A stretch of 64,000 bases of DNA from CAG-452 sp045531335 (GTDB taxonomy: Bacteria; Bacillota; Clostridia; TANB77; CAG-508), in contig JAZSDU010000049.1 in the NCBI GenBank assembly GCA_045531335.1, forward strand, positions 1-64,000, given 5' to 3'. The notes beneath the pieces are model-generated. The model worked only from the letters and a program-made list of their open reading frames with translations. It had not been told where the DNA came from and did no database searches. Below, in pieces: positions 24,835-35,487 of this stretch (its first letter is position 1; every line of letters begins with the position of its first letter). The position numbers and the translations under genes are program-made.

Positions 24835-27800
24835 ATGAACGAAACACAAATAGGTAAGTTAGTAATAGACTTACAAATAAAAACACAAGCATTAGAAAAA
24901 GGGCTTGAAACAGCAAAAAAGAAATTAAAAGAAATAGAAAGCCAAAATAAAGAATTAGAAAATTCTAACAAAGGATTAGAAAATAGTTGGATAGCAGTTG
25001 CAGCAACAGCAACCATTGCATTAAATGGAATAATTAACTCTATAAAATCTGCAACAGAAGAGTACAAGGCTCATGAACAAGCAATGTCATCTCTTCAAAA
25101 TGTAGCTGATTATACAGGACAAAGTATGGATGACTTGTCAGGCATTATGGAAAAGTACGAAGGCATAATGACTAAATCAGATTTAGCTACTACTATTAAG
25201 AATTTTACCTTAATGGGAATGAAAGCAGAAGAAACTGAAAAAATGATAGAGGCATTAACAAATTCTGCTATAAGAAATAGAAATGCAAATTATACTGTAT
25301 CTGAAGCAGTAAGAGTTGCTTCTGAAGGGTATAGACAAGGTCTTTCAACATTATCTGATAGCGCAGGTGTTACAGAAAATTTATCTGTAATGTTAGATAA
25401 TTACGCACAAAGTATAGGAAAAACAGCCAGTCAATTAACAGAAACAGAAAAAAATCAAGCATATTTAAATAGAACAATGTATGCTGCACAGCCATTTGCT
25501 GGAGCAATGGAAGATTATTTAGATAGTTTAGCAGGAAAACAAGGAGAATATTCTCAATCAATGAGAGAAACTCAAGTTGCTTTTGCAGAAGCTATGGAAC
25601 CTACATTAACAACATTACTAGAATTAGGAACAGGAATATTAAATATATTAAACAATTTAATAGGCTCAAACAAATCTATGACAGCAGGAACAACTGCATT
25701 TACAGTGACTTTATTAGCTGCAATAGTAGTTGTTAAAGCATATACAGCAGCAAAAAAGGCATATACTAAATCTGCTTTTGCAGCTACTGCAGCTACAAAA
25801 GGATTCACTGCAGCATTAGCATCAAACCCTTTAGGTTTAGCAGTTTTAGCAATATCCTCGTTAGTAGGTATTACAACTGCAGCAACAACAGCAATAAATG
25901 AAAAAGCAGAGGCGCAAGCAAAATTAAACGAAATTACAGAAAGATACAACCAAATTCAAGAAGGAACTTATGCGTATACAGATGAAAATATTGCACAAGC
26001 ACAAGCAGATAAAGAAGCAATTGAAGAACAAATTGATTTAATGCAAAAGAAATTAGATTTGCAACAAAAAATACAAGAAGAAAACGGCAACAGTACAGAT
26101 TTATATGGAACAACTAGCACAAGTGCGCAAAACGCAGCTATGTCACGTGTAACACAAGGTAATCCTGAACAGATAAATGAAATGAAGGAAAGCCTTGAAA
26201 GTGCAACTAGTGCTGTTAACGATTATTCAGCAGAATTAAAGCAGGTTGAAAAAGACTTAAAAAATGCACAAGATGCAAATGGAAATTATGGAAATTCAAT
26301 TGAAGAACTAAACAGTAGACTAGAAGAAAGTACAGATTATTTAGATGAAGCTAATGTAGTAAAAAATATAAGTAAAGCATTGGATATAGAAAATACTAAA
26401 ACAATGCAAAAAGAAGCAGCACAGTTGAGAGTAAATGCAAATCAAATGCAAAACTATTTAAATATAGTAAAAAAAGGAGATAAATCTACTACAGAATACC
26501 AAAATGCAGTTACTGCATTAGCAAAAGCATATCCAGAAGCGGCAACAGCAGAAGGAATATTAATAGACCAAGCACAAGGATTTATAGATGCGGAACAATT
26601 AAAAGCAGATGAAGCTTGGAAGGGTTCACAAAATACTATAAATGGTTATATTGAAATGCTAAATGTTGCCTTACAGAGTGAAAGTGTTCAAAGACAGGTG
26701 GCTGAAAACATAGGAATATCTTATGAACAATTAGCACCAAAATTACAATCCGTTTTAGGATTGCTGCAAGCAATGGCTGGATACACACCAGAAACTACTC
26801 CTAATATTACACCAACTGTTAGTACAGCAAGAAGTTCAGGAGGATCATCATATTCAAATAAAAGACTTGATAATTATAAAAAAGAAATAGAACATAAAAA
26901 GGCAATGGACCAAATAAGCCTTCAACAAGAAATTTTAATGTATGAAAAGGCATTAAGAAACTATGCTAGAACTACAGATGAAAAAAGAGAATTAAGAGAA
27001 AAGATATATGAGCTAAATAAAGAGCTAGCACAAAAAGAAAAAGAAGTATTAGACCAACAAACAGAAGATTACGAAGCATATATACAAAAGCAAAAGAATA
27101 TAAAAGGTGCAGCTTATGATGTAAATGAACAAACAAAGGATTATAACAAAATAATTCAAATGCACAAAAACTACTTAAATCAAATAATGAAAGATGAAAG
27201 ACTATCTCTTGAAGAAAGAAAAGAAATGTACAGAGAAGAATTACAGATAATAAGAGATTACGAACAACAAAAACGTGATTTAAGAGTAGAACAAATTGAT
27301 AATACAGTATCTCAATTAACCAGCGCTATTACAAAGCAACTAGAAGAAATGCAAGAAAAAGAAAAAAATATTATAGATGAAAATCTAAAAGTAATAGAAG
27401 AGTGGAAAGATGCTAGAATCAATGCAATTAATGAAGAATATGATGCAAGAATAGAAGCAATTAATAAAGAACTTGAAGCACTTAATAAAGCAGAAGAAGA
27501 AAAGTCAAGAGCAGAAGAAGATGCAGAATACGAGAAGAAAAGGAAACGTTTAGAAGAATTAGTTGCATTTGAACATGATGCTACAACAAAAGCAAATTAT
27601 CAAAAAGAATTAGATAAATTAATAGCAGAATATCAAAAGACTTTAGACAATAGAACATTAGCAGATAAAAAAGAGGCATTAAACAATGAAAAAGAATTGC
27701 TTCAAGAAGAACAAGACAGCAAAATAGAAGCTATTGAACAAGAAGCTGAAAGACAGTCAGAAGTATATAACAAACAGCTTGAAGAACTTGAAAAGTATTA

Positions 27801-28218
27801 TGAAGAGCAAATAGGTATGGCTCAAGATACAGCAGAAAAAATGCTTTTAAATACATCTAAAAATCAAGACAAAATACTAGAGCTACTAAAAAATTATGGC
27901 AATAAATATGAAATAACAGGACAAACTTTAGGAGAAAAACTAGCACAAGGAATTAATGATGGTTTAGCATCAAAGATTGAAAATATAATTGCAAATATAC
28001 AAGATAAAATAGATGCGGGAATCGAGGCACAAATAGCAAAAATGGCATCTTCTGCTTATAAATATGATACAGAATCAGGAAAATCAAGTGTAAAATCTAT
28101 AACAAACAATGTAGTACAAAATAATTATATAGAGCAAAATCCAGAAACGCCTAGTGAAACATACAGAAAATTAAATAATATAAGTGAAAATTTAGCTTCA
28201 CAATTAGCAGGAGGTTAA
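24835..28218 (+). CDS. Tail tape measure protein
   Basis: 1127 aa, the longest phage protein; sets tail length. N-terminal coiled coil (LETAKKKLKEIESQNKELE), a conserved tape-measure domain, a hydrophobic helix pair about residues 285-345 (TAFTVTLLAAIVVVKAYTAA; LAVLAISSLVGITTAATTA), then very long coiled coils to residue 1000. No CGG occurs in frame across this large gene. Confidence 0.95.
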   Translation: MNETQIGKLVIDLQIKTQALEKGLETAKKKLKEIESQNKELENSNKGLENSWIAVAATATIALNGIINSIKSATEEYKAHEQAMSSLQNVADYTGQSMDDLSGIMEKYEGIMTKSDLATTIKNFTLMGMKAEETEKMIEALTNSAIRNRNANYTVSEAVRVASEGYRQGLSTLSDSAGVTENLSVMLDNYAQSIGKTASQLTETEKNQAYLNRTMYAAQPFAGAMEDYLDSLAGKQGEYSQSMRETQVAFAEAMEPTLTTLLELGTGILNILNNLIGSNKSMTAGTTAFTVTLLAAIVVVKAYTAAKKAYTKSAFAATAATKGFTAALASNPLGLAVLAISSLVGITTAATTAINEKAEAQAKLNEITERYNQIQEGTYAYTDENIAQAQADKEAIEEQIDLMQKKLDLQQKIQEENGNSTDLYGTTSTSAQNAAMSRVTQGNPEQINEMKESLESATSAVNDYSAELKQVEKDLKNAQDANGNYGNSIEELNSRLEESTDYLDEANVVKNISKALDIENTKTMQKEAAQLRVNANQMQNYLNIVKKGDKSTTEYQNAVTALAKAYPEAATAEGILIDQAQGFIDAEQLKADEAWKGSQNTINGYIEMLNVALQSESVQRQVAENIGISYEQLAPKLQSVLGLLQAMAGYTPETTPNITPTVSTARSSGGSSYSNKRLDNYKKEIEHKKAMDQISLQQEILMYEKALRNYARTTDEKRELREKIYELNKELAQKEKEVLDQQTEDYEAYIQKQKNIKGAAYDVNEQTKDYNKIIQMHKNYLNQIMKDERLSLEERKEMYREELQIIRDYEQQKRDLRVEQIDNTVSQLTSAITKQLEEMQEKEKNIIDENLKVIEEWKDARINAINEEYDARIEAINKELEALNKAEEEKSRAEEDAEYEKKRKRLEELVAFEHDATTKANYQKELDKLIAEYQKTLDNRTLADKKEALNNEKELLQEEQDSKIEAIEQEAERQSEVYNKQLEELEKYYEEQIGMAQDTAEKMLLNTSKNQDKILELLKNYGNKYEITGQTLGEKLAQGINDGLASKIENIIANIQDKIDAGIEAQIAKMASSAYKYDTESGKSSVKSITNNVVQNNYIEQNPETPSETYRKLNNISENLASQLAGG

Positions 28219-28222
28219 TTAA

Positions 28223-29114
28223 ATGCAAAGACTTACAGTAATAAATCTAGCATTAAATGAAAGCATAGTTTTTGACAGTGTAGGAAATCCTGAAGAAGAT
28301 ATACTTTTAAGCCACATAGATGGATTAGGTAATCCTAGTGCGACTTCGCAAAAATCACAGCGGAGTTGCACAAGATGGTTGCAATGCTGAAGATGCTTTA
28401 TTTGATAATAGAATACTTAAACCAGAAATTACAATAAGAACAAAAAACAGAGTAAAGCTATATGAATTAAGAAGAAGAATATTAAGAATTATAAATCCAA
28501 AAACATATAATCAAAATACAGGTAAACGTGGTGAACTTCTAATTTATTATGAAAATGACTATAAAAAATATAAGATATATGGAAGATGTGAAGATGCTGT
28601 AGATTTTAATCAAAGGAAAAGGAACCATGATAAAACTACAATATCTTTTTTATGTACAGACCCTTATTGGTTAGATGCCGAGAGCGTAGATATAGATATT
28701 AAATCTGTTAAAGGAGGATTGAAATTTCCTTTAGTGTTACCTAATGTATTCTCATCTGTTTCGTTTTATAAAGTTATTGACAATAAAGGCGATGTAGAAG
28801 CATCTGTTGAAATAGAATACATAGGCCCTGCTTCAAATCCAAGAATAACAAATGAAACAACAGGAGAGTTCATCCAAGTAAATATGGAAATTGGAGAAAA
28901 GGAAAAGCTAATTATTAATACTGCAGAAGGTAAAGAAACAGTAAATCTAGTAACACCTCATGAAATTAAAGATGTATACAACAACATAGATTTAAATAGT
29001 ACATTCTTTAAGTTAATAATAGGCAATAACTTAATTAAATATAGTTCAGATGCTGAAGGGTCAAAAGATAGTGTAAAAATAAGAAATTATACTAATAGAT
29101 ATTCGGGAGTATAA
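28223..29114 (+). CDS. Distal tail protein (Dit-like), +1 shift at CGGA 28361
   Basis: About 296 aa. Forms the tail-tip hub. First 46 codons MQRLTVINLALNESIVF...GNPSATSQKSQ, then CAG-C-GGA at 28361; skipping C gives GVAQDGCNAEDALFDNRILKPEITI, the N-terminal Dit pattern. The rest carries GKRGELLIYYENDYKKYKIYG and FLCTDPYWLDAES, typical of siphovirus tail-component proteins. The 46-codon N-terminus alone has no other coding reason to exist. Confidence 0.9.
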
Positions 29115-29117
29115 GAT

Positions 29118-30293
29118 ATGAATTGTATAGAGATAATGAATACAAATTTTGAATTAGAAGGTATTATAACTAATTTTGAAAGTCTTATTATAGTTAGAAA
29201 TTTCTATGAATGTGGCACATTTGAATTAACAATAAATAAGAATAAAGCTAATACTAATAAATTAATAAAAGATAATATGTTAATAGTTAATAAAAATGAT
29301 GAAAAAGTATTTGTAATAGACAAAGTAGTAGAGACAACAGTAAAGAATAGTAAGACATTAAAAGTAACGGGAAATTGTATAAAAGGTATAACAAAAAGAA
29401 GAATAATAGCGACAAATGGTTATGATAGAGTGGCAGAAACAGAAGCAGAAAACATACATAAACATTATATCAAAAACCATATGGTAGAAAGCTACTACGA
29501 TGACATAAGAACACCTGAAAGAGATATACCATGGCTTAAAATAGTACCAACACAAAATCGTGGAATAAAAACTGTATGGCAAGCAAGACTTACAAATTTG
29601 CATGACGAAGAAAAACATATTTCACAAGATACAGGGTTAGGCTGGAAAATATATCTTGATAGAAACAATAAATGCTTTTGGTTTGATAGTGTAAAAGGTG
29701 TAGATAGAACAGTAAATCAAGTAGAAAGTCCAAATACGCACGAGTTCTTGTCTAATATGACACATGAAGAATTACAACAATATACACACGAACAATTAAA
29801 AGGAACAATTAAGAATCCATATATTATATTTTCTGAAAAGAAGAAAAATCTACTAGAGGCAAAAGTAACAGATGACAATACAAATTATAAAAATGTAGCC
29901 TATGTTGCAGGAAAAGGAGAAAATGAAGATAGACTAATTACTGTATTAGGAACTGCTGAAGGATTTAATAGAAGAGAAGTACTTGTAGATTTAAATAATA
30001 TAGAAGATCCTGATGAATTAAACCAAGAAGGACAAAAGAAATTAGATACTTATAAGATAATTCAATCAGTAGAAGGTAAAATATACGAAATTCCAAATAT
30101 GCAATACGAAAAAGACTGGGATTTAGGAGATTTAGTTACAATAGAAAGTAATGATATATATGAAGATAAAAGAATAATTCAAGTAAAAGAAATTTACGAA
30201 AGAAACAATATAAAAGTTGAAGTTGGATTTGGTGATAAAATACCAAGTTTAGCTGAACAAATAAAAAACATGACACAGAGACCTATTAATTAG
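29118..30293 (+). CDS. Tail tip protein (Gp37/Tal-like)
   Basis: 391 aa. Resembles siphovirus ReqiPepy6 Gp37-type proteins: MNTNFELEGIITNFESLIIVRNFYECGTFEL, then the closing part DLGDLVTIESNDIYEDKRIIQVKEIYE. Located between Dit and baseplate or fibre genes. Probably the tail-tip hub and fibre anchor. Confidence 0.85.
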   Translation: MNCIEIMNTNFELEGIITNFESLIIVRNFYECGTFELTINKNKANTNKLIKDNMLIVNKNDEKVFVIDKVVETTVKNSKTLKVTGNCIKGITKRRIIATNGYDRVAETEAENIHKHYIKNHMVESYYDDIRTPERDIPWLKIVPTQNRGIKTVWQARLTNLHDEEKHISQDTGLGWKIYLDRNNKCFWFDSVKGVDRTVNQVESPNTHEFLSNMTHEELQQYTHEQLKGTIKNPYIIFSEKKKNLLEAKVTDDNTNYKNVAYVAGKGENEDRLITVLGTAEGFNRREVLVDLNNIEDPDELNQEGQKKLDTYKIIQSVEGKIYEIPNMQYEKDWDLGDLVTIESNDIYEDKRIIQVKEIYERNNIKVEVGFGDKIPSLAEQIKNMTQRPIN

Positions 30294-30303
30294 GTCTTTT
30301 TTA
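30279..30303 (+). terminator. Terminator overlapping the stop of the tail tip gene
   Basis: AGACCTA-TTAAT-TAGGTCT plus TTTTTT; the TAG stop lies inside the hairpin. Confidence 0.75.
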
Positions 30304-30320
30304 GTGGGAAAGGAAAGAAC

Positions 30321-31214
30321 ATGTCAAGTGAAGTTATATTAAAAAGTTTTCCATTCGATAGCATGAACGTATTAAACGAAGAAAGCGGACAAATGGAACC
30401 AGATAGAGAATATGAAGCACAAATTTTTAGAAACTACTTCAAAAAATTCTTAAGCAATGGAGTTTATTTTGGCCATTATAAAAATTATGGAGAAAACAGT
30501 ATGAAAGTTGTTTTAGATAGTGGTTTAAATATAAAAGTTAGTACAGGAGCTGGGCTAATAGAAGGTGCAGACTATGAAAACGAAGAAGAATTGATATTCA
30601 TTTTAGAAAGACCAGCGGCTGACAGTAGAATTGACAGAGTAGTTGTTCAAATGGATACATCTTTAGATTCTAGGAATACGAAAATTTATATAAAAGAAGG
30701 AAATGGAACAACACCAGCAGAACTACAAAGAGATGCTAATATATATGAAATTTGTTTAGCAGAAGTAACAGTAAAGAGTACAAGTAACATTTTAGAAGAA
30801 GATATAAAAGATACAAGACTAGATAAAAATCTATGCGGACTTGTAAATAGCTTGATTACAGTAGATGGAGAAGAATTATATCAAAGTTTTAAAGAATACA
30901 TAGATACAGTAACAGAAAATTTAGTAAGAAAAGACCAAGAAAACGTAACTATTGCAGGTACTTTTAAAGATGCAAATGGTGGAACAAGTAAGAACAATTT
31001 TACAGATGAATATAAAAATAAATTAGATAATATTGAAAATGAAGCCAACAAAACAATTATAAACAACACATTGATAAGCGATAGTGAAACAGAAGCCTTA
31101 TCGGCAGCTATGGGAAAAAAATTAAACGATGAAAAACAAAAGAAAATATCTTATGGAACAGCAGCTCCTAGTGGAGGGTCAAATGGAGACATATATGACC
31201 AATATTTTAATTAG
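30321..31214 (+). CDS. Baseplate/tail structural protein
   Basis: 297 aa. N-terminal two-thirds (FPFDSMNVLNEESGQMEPDREYEA; RIDRVVVQMDTSLDSRNTKIY) matches tail structural proteins of clostridial siphoviruses. C-terminal motif LISDSETEALSAAMGKKLNDE recurs in phage fibres. Ends with a Gly-rich segment. Confidence 0.8.
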   Translation: MSSEVILKSFPFDSMNVLNEESGQMEPDREYEAQIFRNYFKKFLSNGVYFGHYKNYGENSMKVVLDSGLNIKVSTGAGLIEGADYENEEELIFILERPAADSRIDRVVVQMDTSLDSRNTKIYIKEGNGTTPAELQRDANIYEICLAEVTVKSTSNILEEDIKDTRLDKNLCGLVNSLITVDGEELYQSFKEYIDTVTENLVRKDQENVTIAGTFKDANGGTSKNNFTDEYKNKLDNIENEANKTIINNTLISDSETEALSAAMGKKLNDEKQKKISYGTAAPSGGSNGDIYDQYFN

Positions 31215-31228
31215 GGGGGGTGTGATTA

Positions 31229-32272
31229 ATGGCAACAGCACATGGCTTGATTGAAATAATTGAGAACAGTCAAAGTATTAGCGGTAACTACACAAGTGTT
31301 ACTGCTAATTTTTATGTTGTAAGAGATAGCGGGTATGCATACAGTGGATATGCTACATATCCTAAACTTACTTTTGATGGAACAACTGTAACAAAAACTT
31401 TATCTAGTTATGACTTAAATTCAAGCAATACAAAAGTTCTATTAGGAAGCATTACAAAGAATGTATATCATAACAGCGATGGAACAAAAACAGTCTCTGC
31501 ATCTTTTACATGGGATCCAAGTAACAGTTATTTAAGTACAGTAACAGGAAGTACGAGCAAAACATTGACTAAAATTCCTCGTTATGCAACAGTATCTCAA
31601 AGTTTAAATAGTAGAAGTATAAATTCAATAAAAATAAATTGGTCTAGTGATAGCACAATAGATTACATTTGGTACAGCACCAATAACGGTTCTAGTTGGA
31701 CAGGAATTAATGTAACAGATGGAACAAGTGGAACTTACACAATATCAAATTTATCTCCAAATACTACATATAAAATTAAGACTAGAGTTAGGAGAAAGGA
31801 TAGCCAGTTAACAACAGACAGTTCTGCATTAAGTGTAACAACTTATGATATAGCAAAAATAAGCAGTGCTACAAACTTTGATTTAGGAAGTAACGCAAGT
31901 GTTACTATAACAAATCCAGCGAGTGCAACAGCAACTTTAGTAATGAAGATTGGAACTACTCAAATACTTAGTAAAAATCTTTCTACAGGTACAAATTCAA
32001 TTAGTTTTTCTGACACACAACTAGATACTATATATAAGAAATTTTCAACAAGTAATACTTTAACAGTATCATATACCTTAACAACTAATAGCAATTCAAG
32101 CTGGACAAGTTCTAAAAGTGTAATTTGCACGTTAACGGGAAATCAGAAGACTGGACATAGAAATGTGAATGGAAGTTGGAAAAGAACTAAACATTGGATA
32201 AATATAAATGGGTCATGGAAAAGAAGTGTCCGTTGGATAAATATAAATGGAAGTTGGAAGAGGTGTATATAG
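31229..32272 (+). CDS. DUF859-like minor structural (receptor-binding) protein
   Basis: 347 aa, Ser/Thr-rich. N-terminal domain matches DUF859-type phage proteins; residues about 120-205 form a fibronectin-III-like domain (SIKINWSSDSTIDYIWYSTN; ISNLSPNTTYKIKTRVR). The last 40 residues are a threefold repeat of NGSWKR with W(I/V)NI linkers, a probable surface-exposed binding tip. Confidence 0.8.
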   Translation: MATAHGLIEIIENSQSISGNYTSVTANFYVVRDSGYAYSGYATYPKLTFDGTTVTKTLSSYDLNSSNTKVLLGSITKNVYHNSDGTKTVSASFTWDPSNSYLSTVTGSTSKTLTKIPRYATVSQSLNSRSINSIKINWSSDSTIDYIWYSTNNGSSWTGINVTDGTSGTYTISNLSPNTTYKIKTRVRRKDSQLTTDSSALSVTTYDIAKISSATNFDLGSNASVTITNPASATATLVMKIGTTQILSKNLSTGTNSISFSDTQLDTIYKKFSTSNTLTVSYTLTTNSNSSWTSSKSVICTLTGNQKTGHRNVNGSWKRTKHWININGSWKRSVRWININGSWKRCI

Positions 32273-33271
32273 ATGGCAAAATATACAGATAATTATAATT
32301 TAATATTACCAGAGCAAAATGAAAATTACGATGTAGGTGTAGCTAATACAAATAATGTAATAATAGATTCTGAATTAGCAAAAAGAGTTGAAAAAGTAAT
32401 GGGGAAAGGTTTATCTACAAATGATTTTACTAATGAATATAAAAGTAAAGTAGATAACTTACAAAAAATATATAAATTTAAAGGAAATGTAGATACATAT
32501 TCAGATTTAAATAATATATCTGCAAATAATGGAGATATATATAACGTCTTAGATGAGGCAAAAAACTATGCTTGGAATGGAACTGAATGGGTGCAATTAG
32601 GCTTTGTAATTGACATGAGTGAGTTTGCTTATAGAGAAGAACTTCCAACAAAAACGAGTGAATTGGAAAACGACAGTAATTTTGTTGATGAAGAAACTTT
32701 AAATCAAACTAAAAATGATATGGAAGAAGTATCAGTTCCAGCAGGAGGAACAAAAGGGCAAATTCTAGAAAAGAAAAGCAATGAAGACAACGATGTAGGC
32801 TGGGTAGACAATACAGGAGGAGTAACAGGAGATACATTACCAATAGGAACAGTAGTAGACTTTGACGGAGAAACAGTACCAGAGAATTGGGAAGAGGTTG
32901 AAGATGAGGATACTGGTTGGATAGAGGCTACTTTAACAAATTCTTTTGTCACATATACTAATGATGGCACTAATTATACACCTCAATATAGAAAATTAGG
33001 GAAACTCGTTGAAATAAGAGGTGTAGTAGCCCCAAAAGAAGTATTACCATATACTACTATTACTGGTACTTATACCATATTTGAATTACCTAAAGGCTTT
33101 AGACCATCTAGGAACATTGCTAGAGTCCAACAAGGTAGTGGTCTTAACAAATGGGTATTAAATATATTAGAAAATGGGAATGTTTCTTTAACTAGATATG
33201 GAATAAACGAAGAGATTAATGTTGCAACAACTGCCTGGTTACCATTTGATGAAACATTCTTAATAGATTAG
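32273..33271 (+). CDS. Tail fibre protein
   Basis: 332 aa. N-terminal YNLILPEQNENYDVGVANTNN is a common fibre attachment sequence; the middle has TSELENDSNFVDEETL, a repeat unit of fibre shafts; the C-terminus is a beta-rich head. Starts one base after the previous stop. Confidence 0.85.
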   Translation: MAKYTDNYNLILPEQNENYDVGVANTNNVIIDSELAKRVEKVMGKGLSTNDFTNEYKSKVDNLQKIYKFKGNVDTYSDLNNISANNGDIYNVLDEAKNYAWNGTEWVQLGFVIDMSEFAYREELPTKTSELENDSNFVDEETLNQTKNDMEEVSVPAGGTKGQILEKKSNEDNDVGWVDNTGGVTGDTLPIGTVVDFDGETVPENWEEVEDEDTGWIEATLTNSFVTYTNDGTNYTPQYRKLGKLVEIRGVVAPKEVLPYTTITGTYTIFELPKGFRPSRNIARVQQGSGLNKWVLNILENGNVSLTRYGINEEINVATTAWLPFDETFLID

Positions 33272-33281
33272 GAGGTAAATT

Positions 33282-33713
33282 ATGAAAATAAAAAAAATAG
33301 CACAAAGTGCAGGAGTAGTAGCAACAGTAGTAGACAATTTAGAAAGTGACAGTGCAACAGATGCTTTAAGTGCAAAGCAAGGGAAAGAATTAAATGAGAA
33401 AATAACTAATTTAGGCATTATTGCAGGTTTATTTACACCAGCTGATGGTATTACAATAGTATCTGGAAACTATATAATATGTGGAAAATTGGCAATTGTA
33501 GCTTTAAACGTTAAATCTACAAAAGCAATATCACAATGGAAACCAATTGCATATTTTAAAGATGACATACCAGCTAATGGATATATATATACTATCGAGA
33601 ATAAAACTTGTTATATGAACAAAACTACAAAGTCTATTGATATATATGCAGATGGTGGATTAGCATCAGGAAGCGGTTTGGTTATAGAGGCGGTTGCTTG
33701 TTTTGATGCTTAA
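33282..33713 (+). CDS. Short tail fibre or tip protein
   Basis: 143 aa. Contains NLESDSATDALSAKQGKELNEKI, the fibre coiled-coil motif seen also in the 30321 gene, then a small beta domain. Probably joins the fibre assembly. Confidence 0.8.
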   Translation: MKIKKIAQSAGVVATVVDNLESDSATDALSAKQGKELNEKITNLGIIAGLFTPADGITIVSGNYIICGKLAIVALNVKSTKAISQWKPIAYFKDDIPANGYIYTIENKTCYMNKTTKSIDIYADGGLASGSGLVIEAVACFDA

Positions 33714-33725
33714 TATAGAAGAAAT

Positions 33726-33760
33726 AAAAAAGAACATCTAATATGGTTGTTCTTTTTATT
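33726..33760 (+). terminator. Terminator before lysis module
   Basis: AAAAAGAACA and TGTTCTTTTT arms around a 10-base loop. Confidence 0.8.
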
Positions 33761-33784
33761 ATGTAAAAGAAAGGAGTTGTAGAG

Positions 33785-34099
33785 TTGGATAATCATGTAG
33801 AAGAATTTATCGAATTTAAAGAACGATGCAAATCTAATACAAAAAGATTAGATGAACACGATGAGCAAATAAAAGAACTGAGAAATGTATATGTGGCATT
33901 AACAAAGGTAGACGACAAAGTAACAAATGTTGAAAAAGATGTTGTAGAAATGAAAAACGATTTAAAAGAAATAAAAGAAAAACCATTAAAAGATTATGAA
34001 GAAACAAAAAAAGAAATAAAGAAAAATATAATTTCCTTTGTTTCAGGAGTAATATTAACAGCTATTACTATAGGGCTGGGATTTAAATTTTTATTATAA
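33785..34099 (+). CDS. Holin-accessory protein (XhlA-like)
   Basis: 104 aa, TTG start behind AAAGGAG. A coiled coil (residues 1-75) is followed by one C-terminal membrane helix (IISFVSGVILTAITIGLGF). Same layout as XhlA/haemolysin-type proteins that help lysis, and it stands right before the lysin gene. Confidence 0.82.
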   Translation: MDNHVEEFIEFKERCKSNTKRLDEHDEQIKELRNVYVALTKVDDKVTNVEKDVVEMKNDLKEIKEKPLKDYEETKKEIKKNIISFVSGVILTAITIGLGFKFLL

Positions 34100-34111
34100 A
34101 GGAGTGATTAT

Positions 34112-35431
34112 ATGAACAGAAAGAAATTTATTATAGCTATTGTAACAGTAGTAATGGCAATAGCAGGTGCAATATTTGGTATAAAATATACCGATGAAGA
34201 TATTAAAGAAATATCAGAAGGAGTAGAAACTATTGTAGAAATAGTGGACAACCAGTCTACAACAGAAATACCAGAACTAACAAAAGAAGATGAAGAAACT
34301 CTAGAGTATCAAGAAACAGAAGCAGAAGGATTTGAGTTGCAAGGAGAAATTGCCTACAATGGTGCTACAGAACTTCCAAAAGTTGAAGTAGGAGAATATG
34401 CAGGTCTTACATATTATTCTCAAATAGATAGAAGATGGAAAAACAAACTTTATACATCTACAGGAAACAAAACACAAACAATGGGGTCAAGCGCATGTGG
34501 ACCAACATGTTCAGCAATGGTAGTATCAAGTATTAAAGGAACAATATTACCAACAGAAATGGCAGACTTATATGTTAAATACGGATTTCGTTCAGCAAAC
34601 AACGGTACATATTGGAGCGCTTTTAGATGGACTGCAGATGTATTTGATATAGGATATAAAGAATTATACAAATTAAATGATGTCTGTGATTTGTTAGAAC
34701 AAAATTATATGGTAATATCAGCTTGTGGTAATGGTCTATTTACTACTGGAGGACATTTCATATTAATATATGGATATGAAGATACAAACAAGAGTGGACA
34801 ATGTGATAATGGAGACAGATTGAAAATATATGACCCATATTTGTACGATGGAAAATTCAATTTAAGTACTCGTAGAGGTAAAGCTACAGTTGATGGAAAT
34901 ACAGTCTATGTAGAAAAAGAAACATTCAGAGCATATGCAAATTATAGTGGATTCTTTGCTTTCAAAAATGACAGAACAGATGTAAAAGAAAATACAACTA
35001 CAGTAACAACAACTAAAAAAGAAGAAACTAAATTTGAAAGTTACAACGCAAAAGTAACAGCGAAAATTGGATTAAATGCAAGAAGTGGTGCAGGAACAAG
35101 TTATGCAAAAGTGTATGGATATGGATATGGAAAAACTGTAAAAATAGTAGCAGAGAGTAACGGATGGGGTAAAACTTCTGATGGTTACTGGGTAAGCTTA
35201 CAATACACAACAAAAACAATAACAGGAGTAAAAAATACAGTAGGACAATATAAATATTTTAATTACACATATACTTATATTTATAGAAATTCTAATTTAA
35301 CAGGAAGTCCATATTATTATTTAAGGAATACAAAAGTAGAAGTATTAAAAAATATATCTAAAAATGTTGATTACATATATGTACCAGCAACAGGAAGATA
35401 TGGATATGTACATACAAGTGTTTATAAATAA
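34112..35431 (+). CDS. Phage lysin: membrane-anchored C39-like peptidase with SH3 domains
   Basis: 439 aa. N-terminal signal-anchor (FIIAIVTVVMAIAGAIFGI), acidic linker, then a cysteine-peptidase domain with GSSACGPTCSAM (nucleophile Cys) and GGHFILIYGY (His), followed by DPYLYD. Residues about 305-440 hold SH3-type cell-wall-binding repeats (ARSGAGTSYAKVYGYGYG; YVPATGRYGYVHTSVY). Cuts peptidoglycan peptides at lysis. The anchor is unusual for an endolysin and suggests holin-timed release or a SAR-like route. Confidence 0.88.
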   Translation: MNRKKFIIAIVTVVMAIAGAIFGIKYTDEDIKEISEGVETIVEIVDNQSTTEIPELTKEDEETLEYQETEAEGFELQGEIAYNGATELPKVEVGEYAGLTYYSQIDRRWKNKLYTSTGNKTQTMGSSACGPTCSAMVVSSIKGTILPTEMADLYVKYGFRSANNGTYWSAFRWTADVFDIGYKELYKLNDVCDLLEQNYMVISACGNGLFTTGGHFILIYGYEDTNKSGQCDNGDRLKIYDPYLYDGKFNLSTRRGKATVDGNTVYVEKETFRAYANYSGFFAFKNDRTDVKENTTTVTTTKKEETKFESYNAKVTAKIGLNARSGAGTSYAKVYGYGYGKTVKIVAESNGWGKTSDGYWVSLQYTTKTITGVKNTVGQYKYFNYTYTYIYRNSNLTGSPYYYLRNTKVEVLKNISKNVDYIYVPATGRYGYVHTSVYK

Positions 35432-35440
35432 GCTTAAGAA

Positions 35441-35470
35441 TGAGCAGTAGAAATACTGCTCTTATTTTTT
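35441..35470 (+). terminator. Terminator after lysin gene
   Basis: GAGCAGTA-GAAA-TACTGCTC then TTATTTTTT. Confidence 0.85.
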
Positions 35471-35487
35471 ATATAGGAGGCAAAACA

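Noticed and set aside
25572..25949. 125-codon reverse ORF inside the tape measure gene
   Set aside because: Shadow of an Ala-rich hydrophobic segment of the tape measure.
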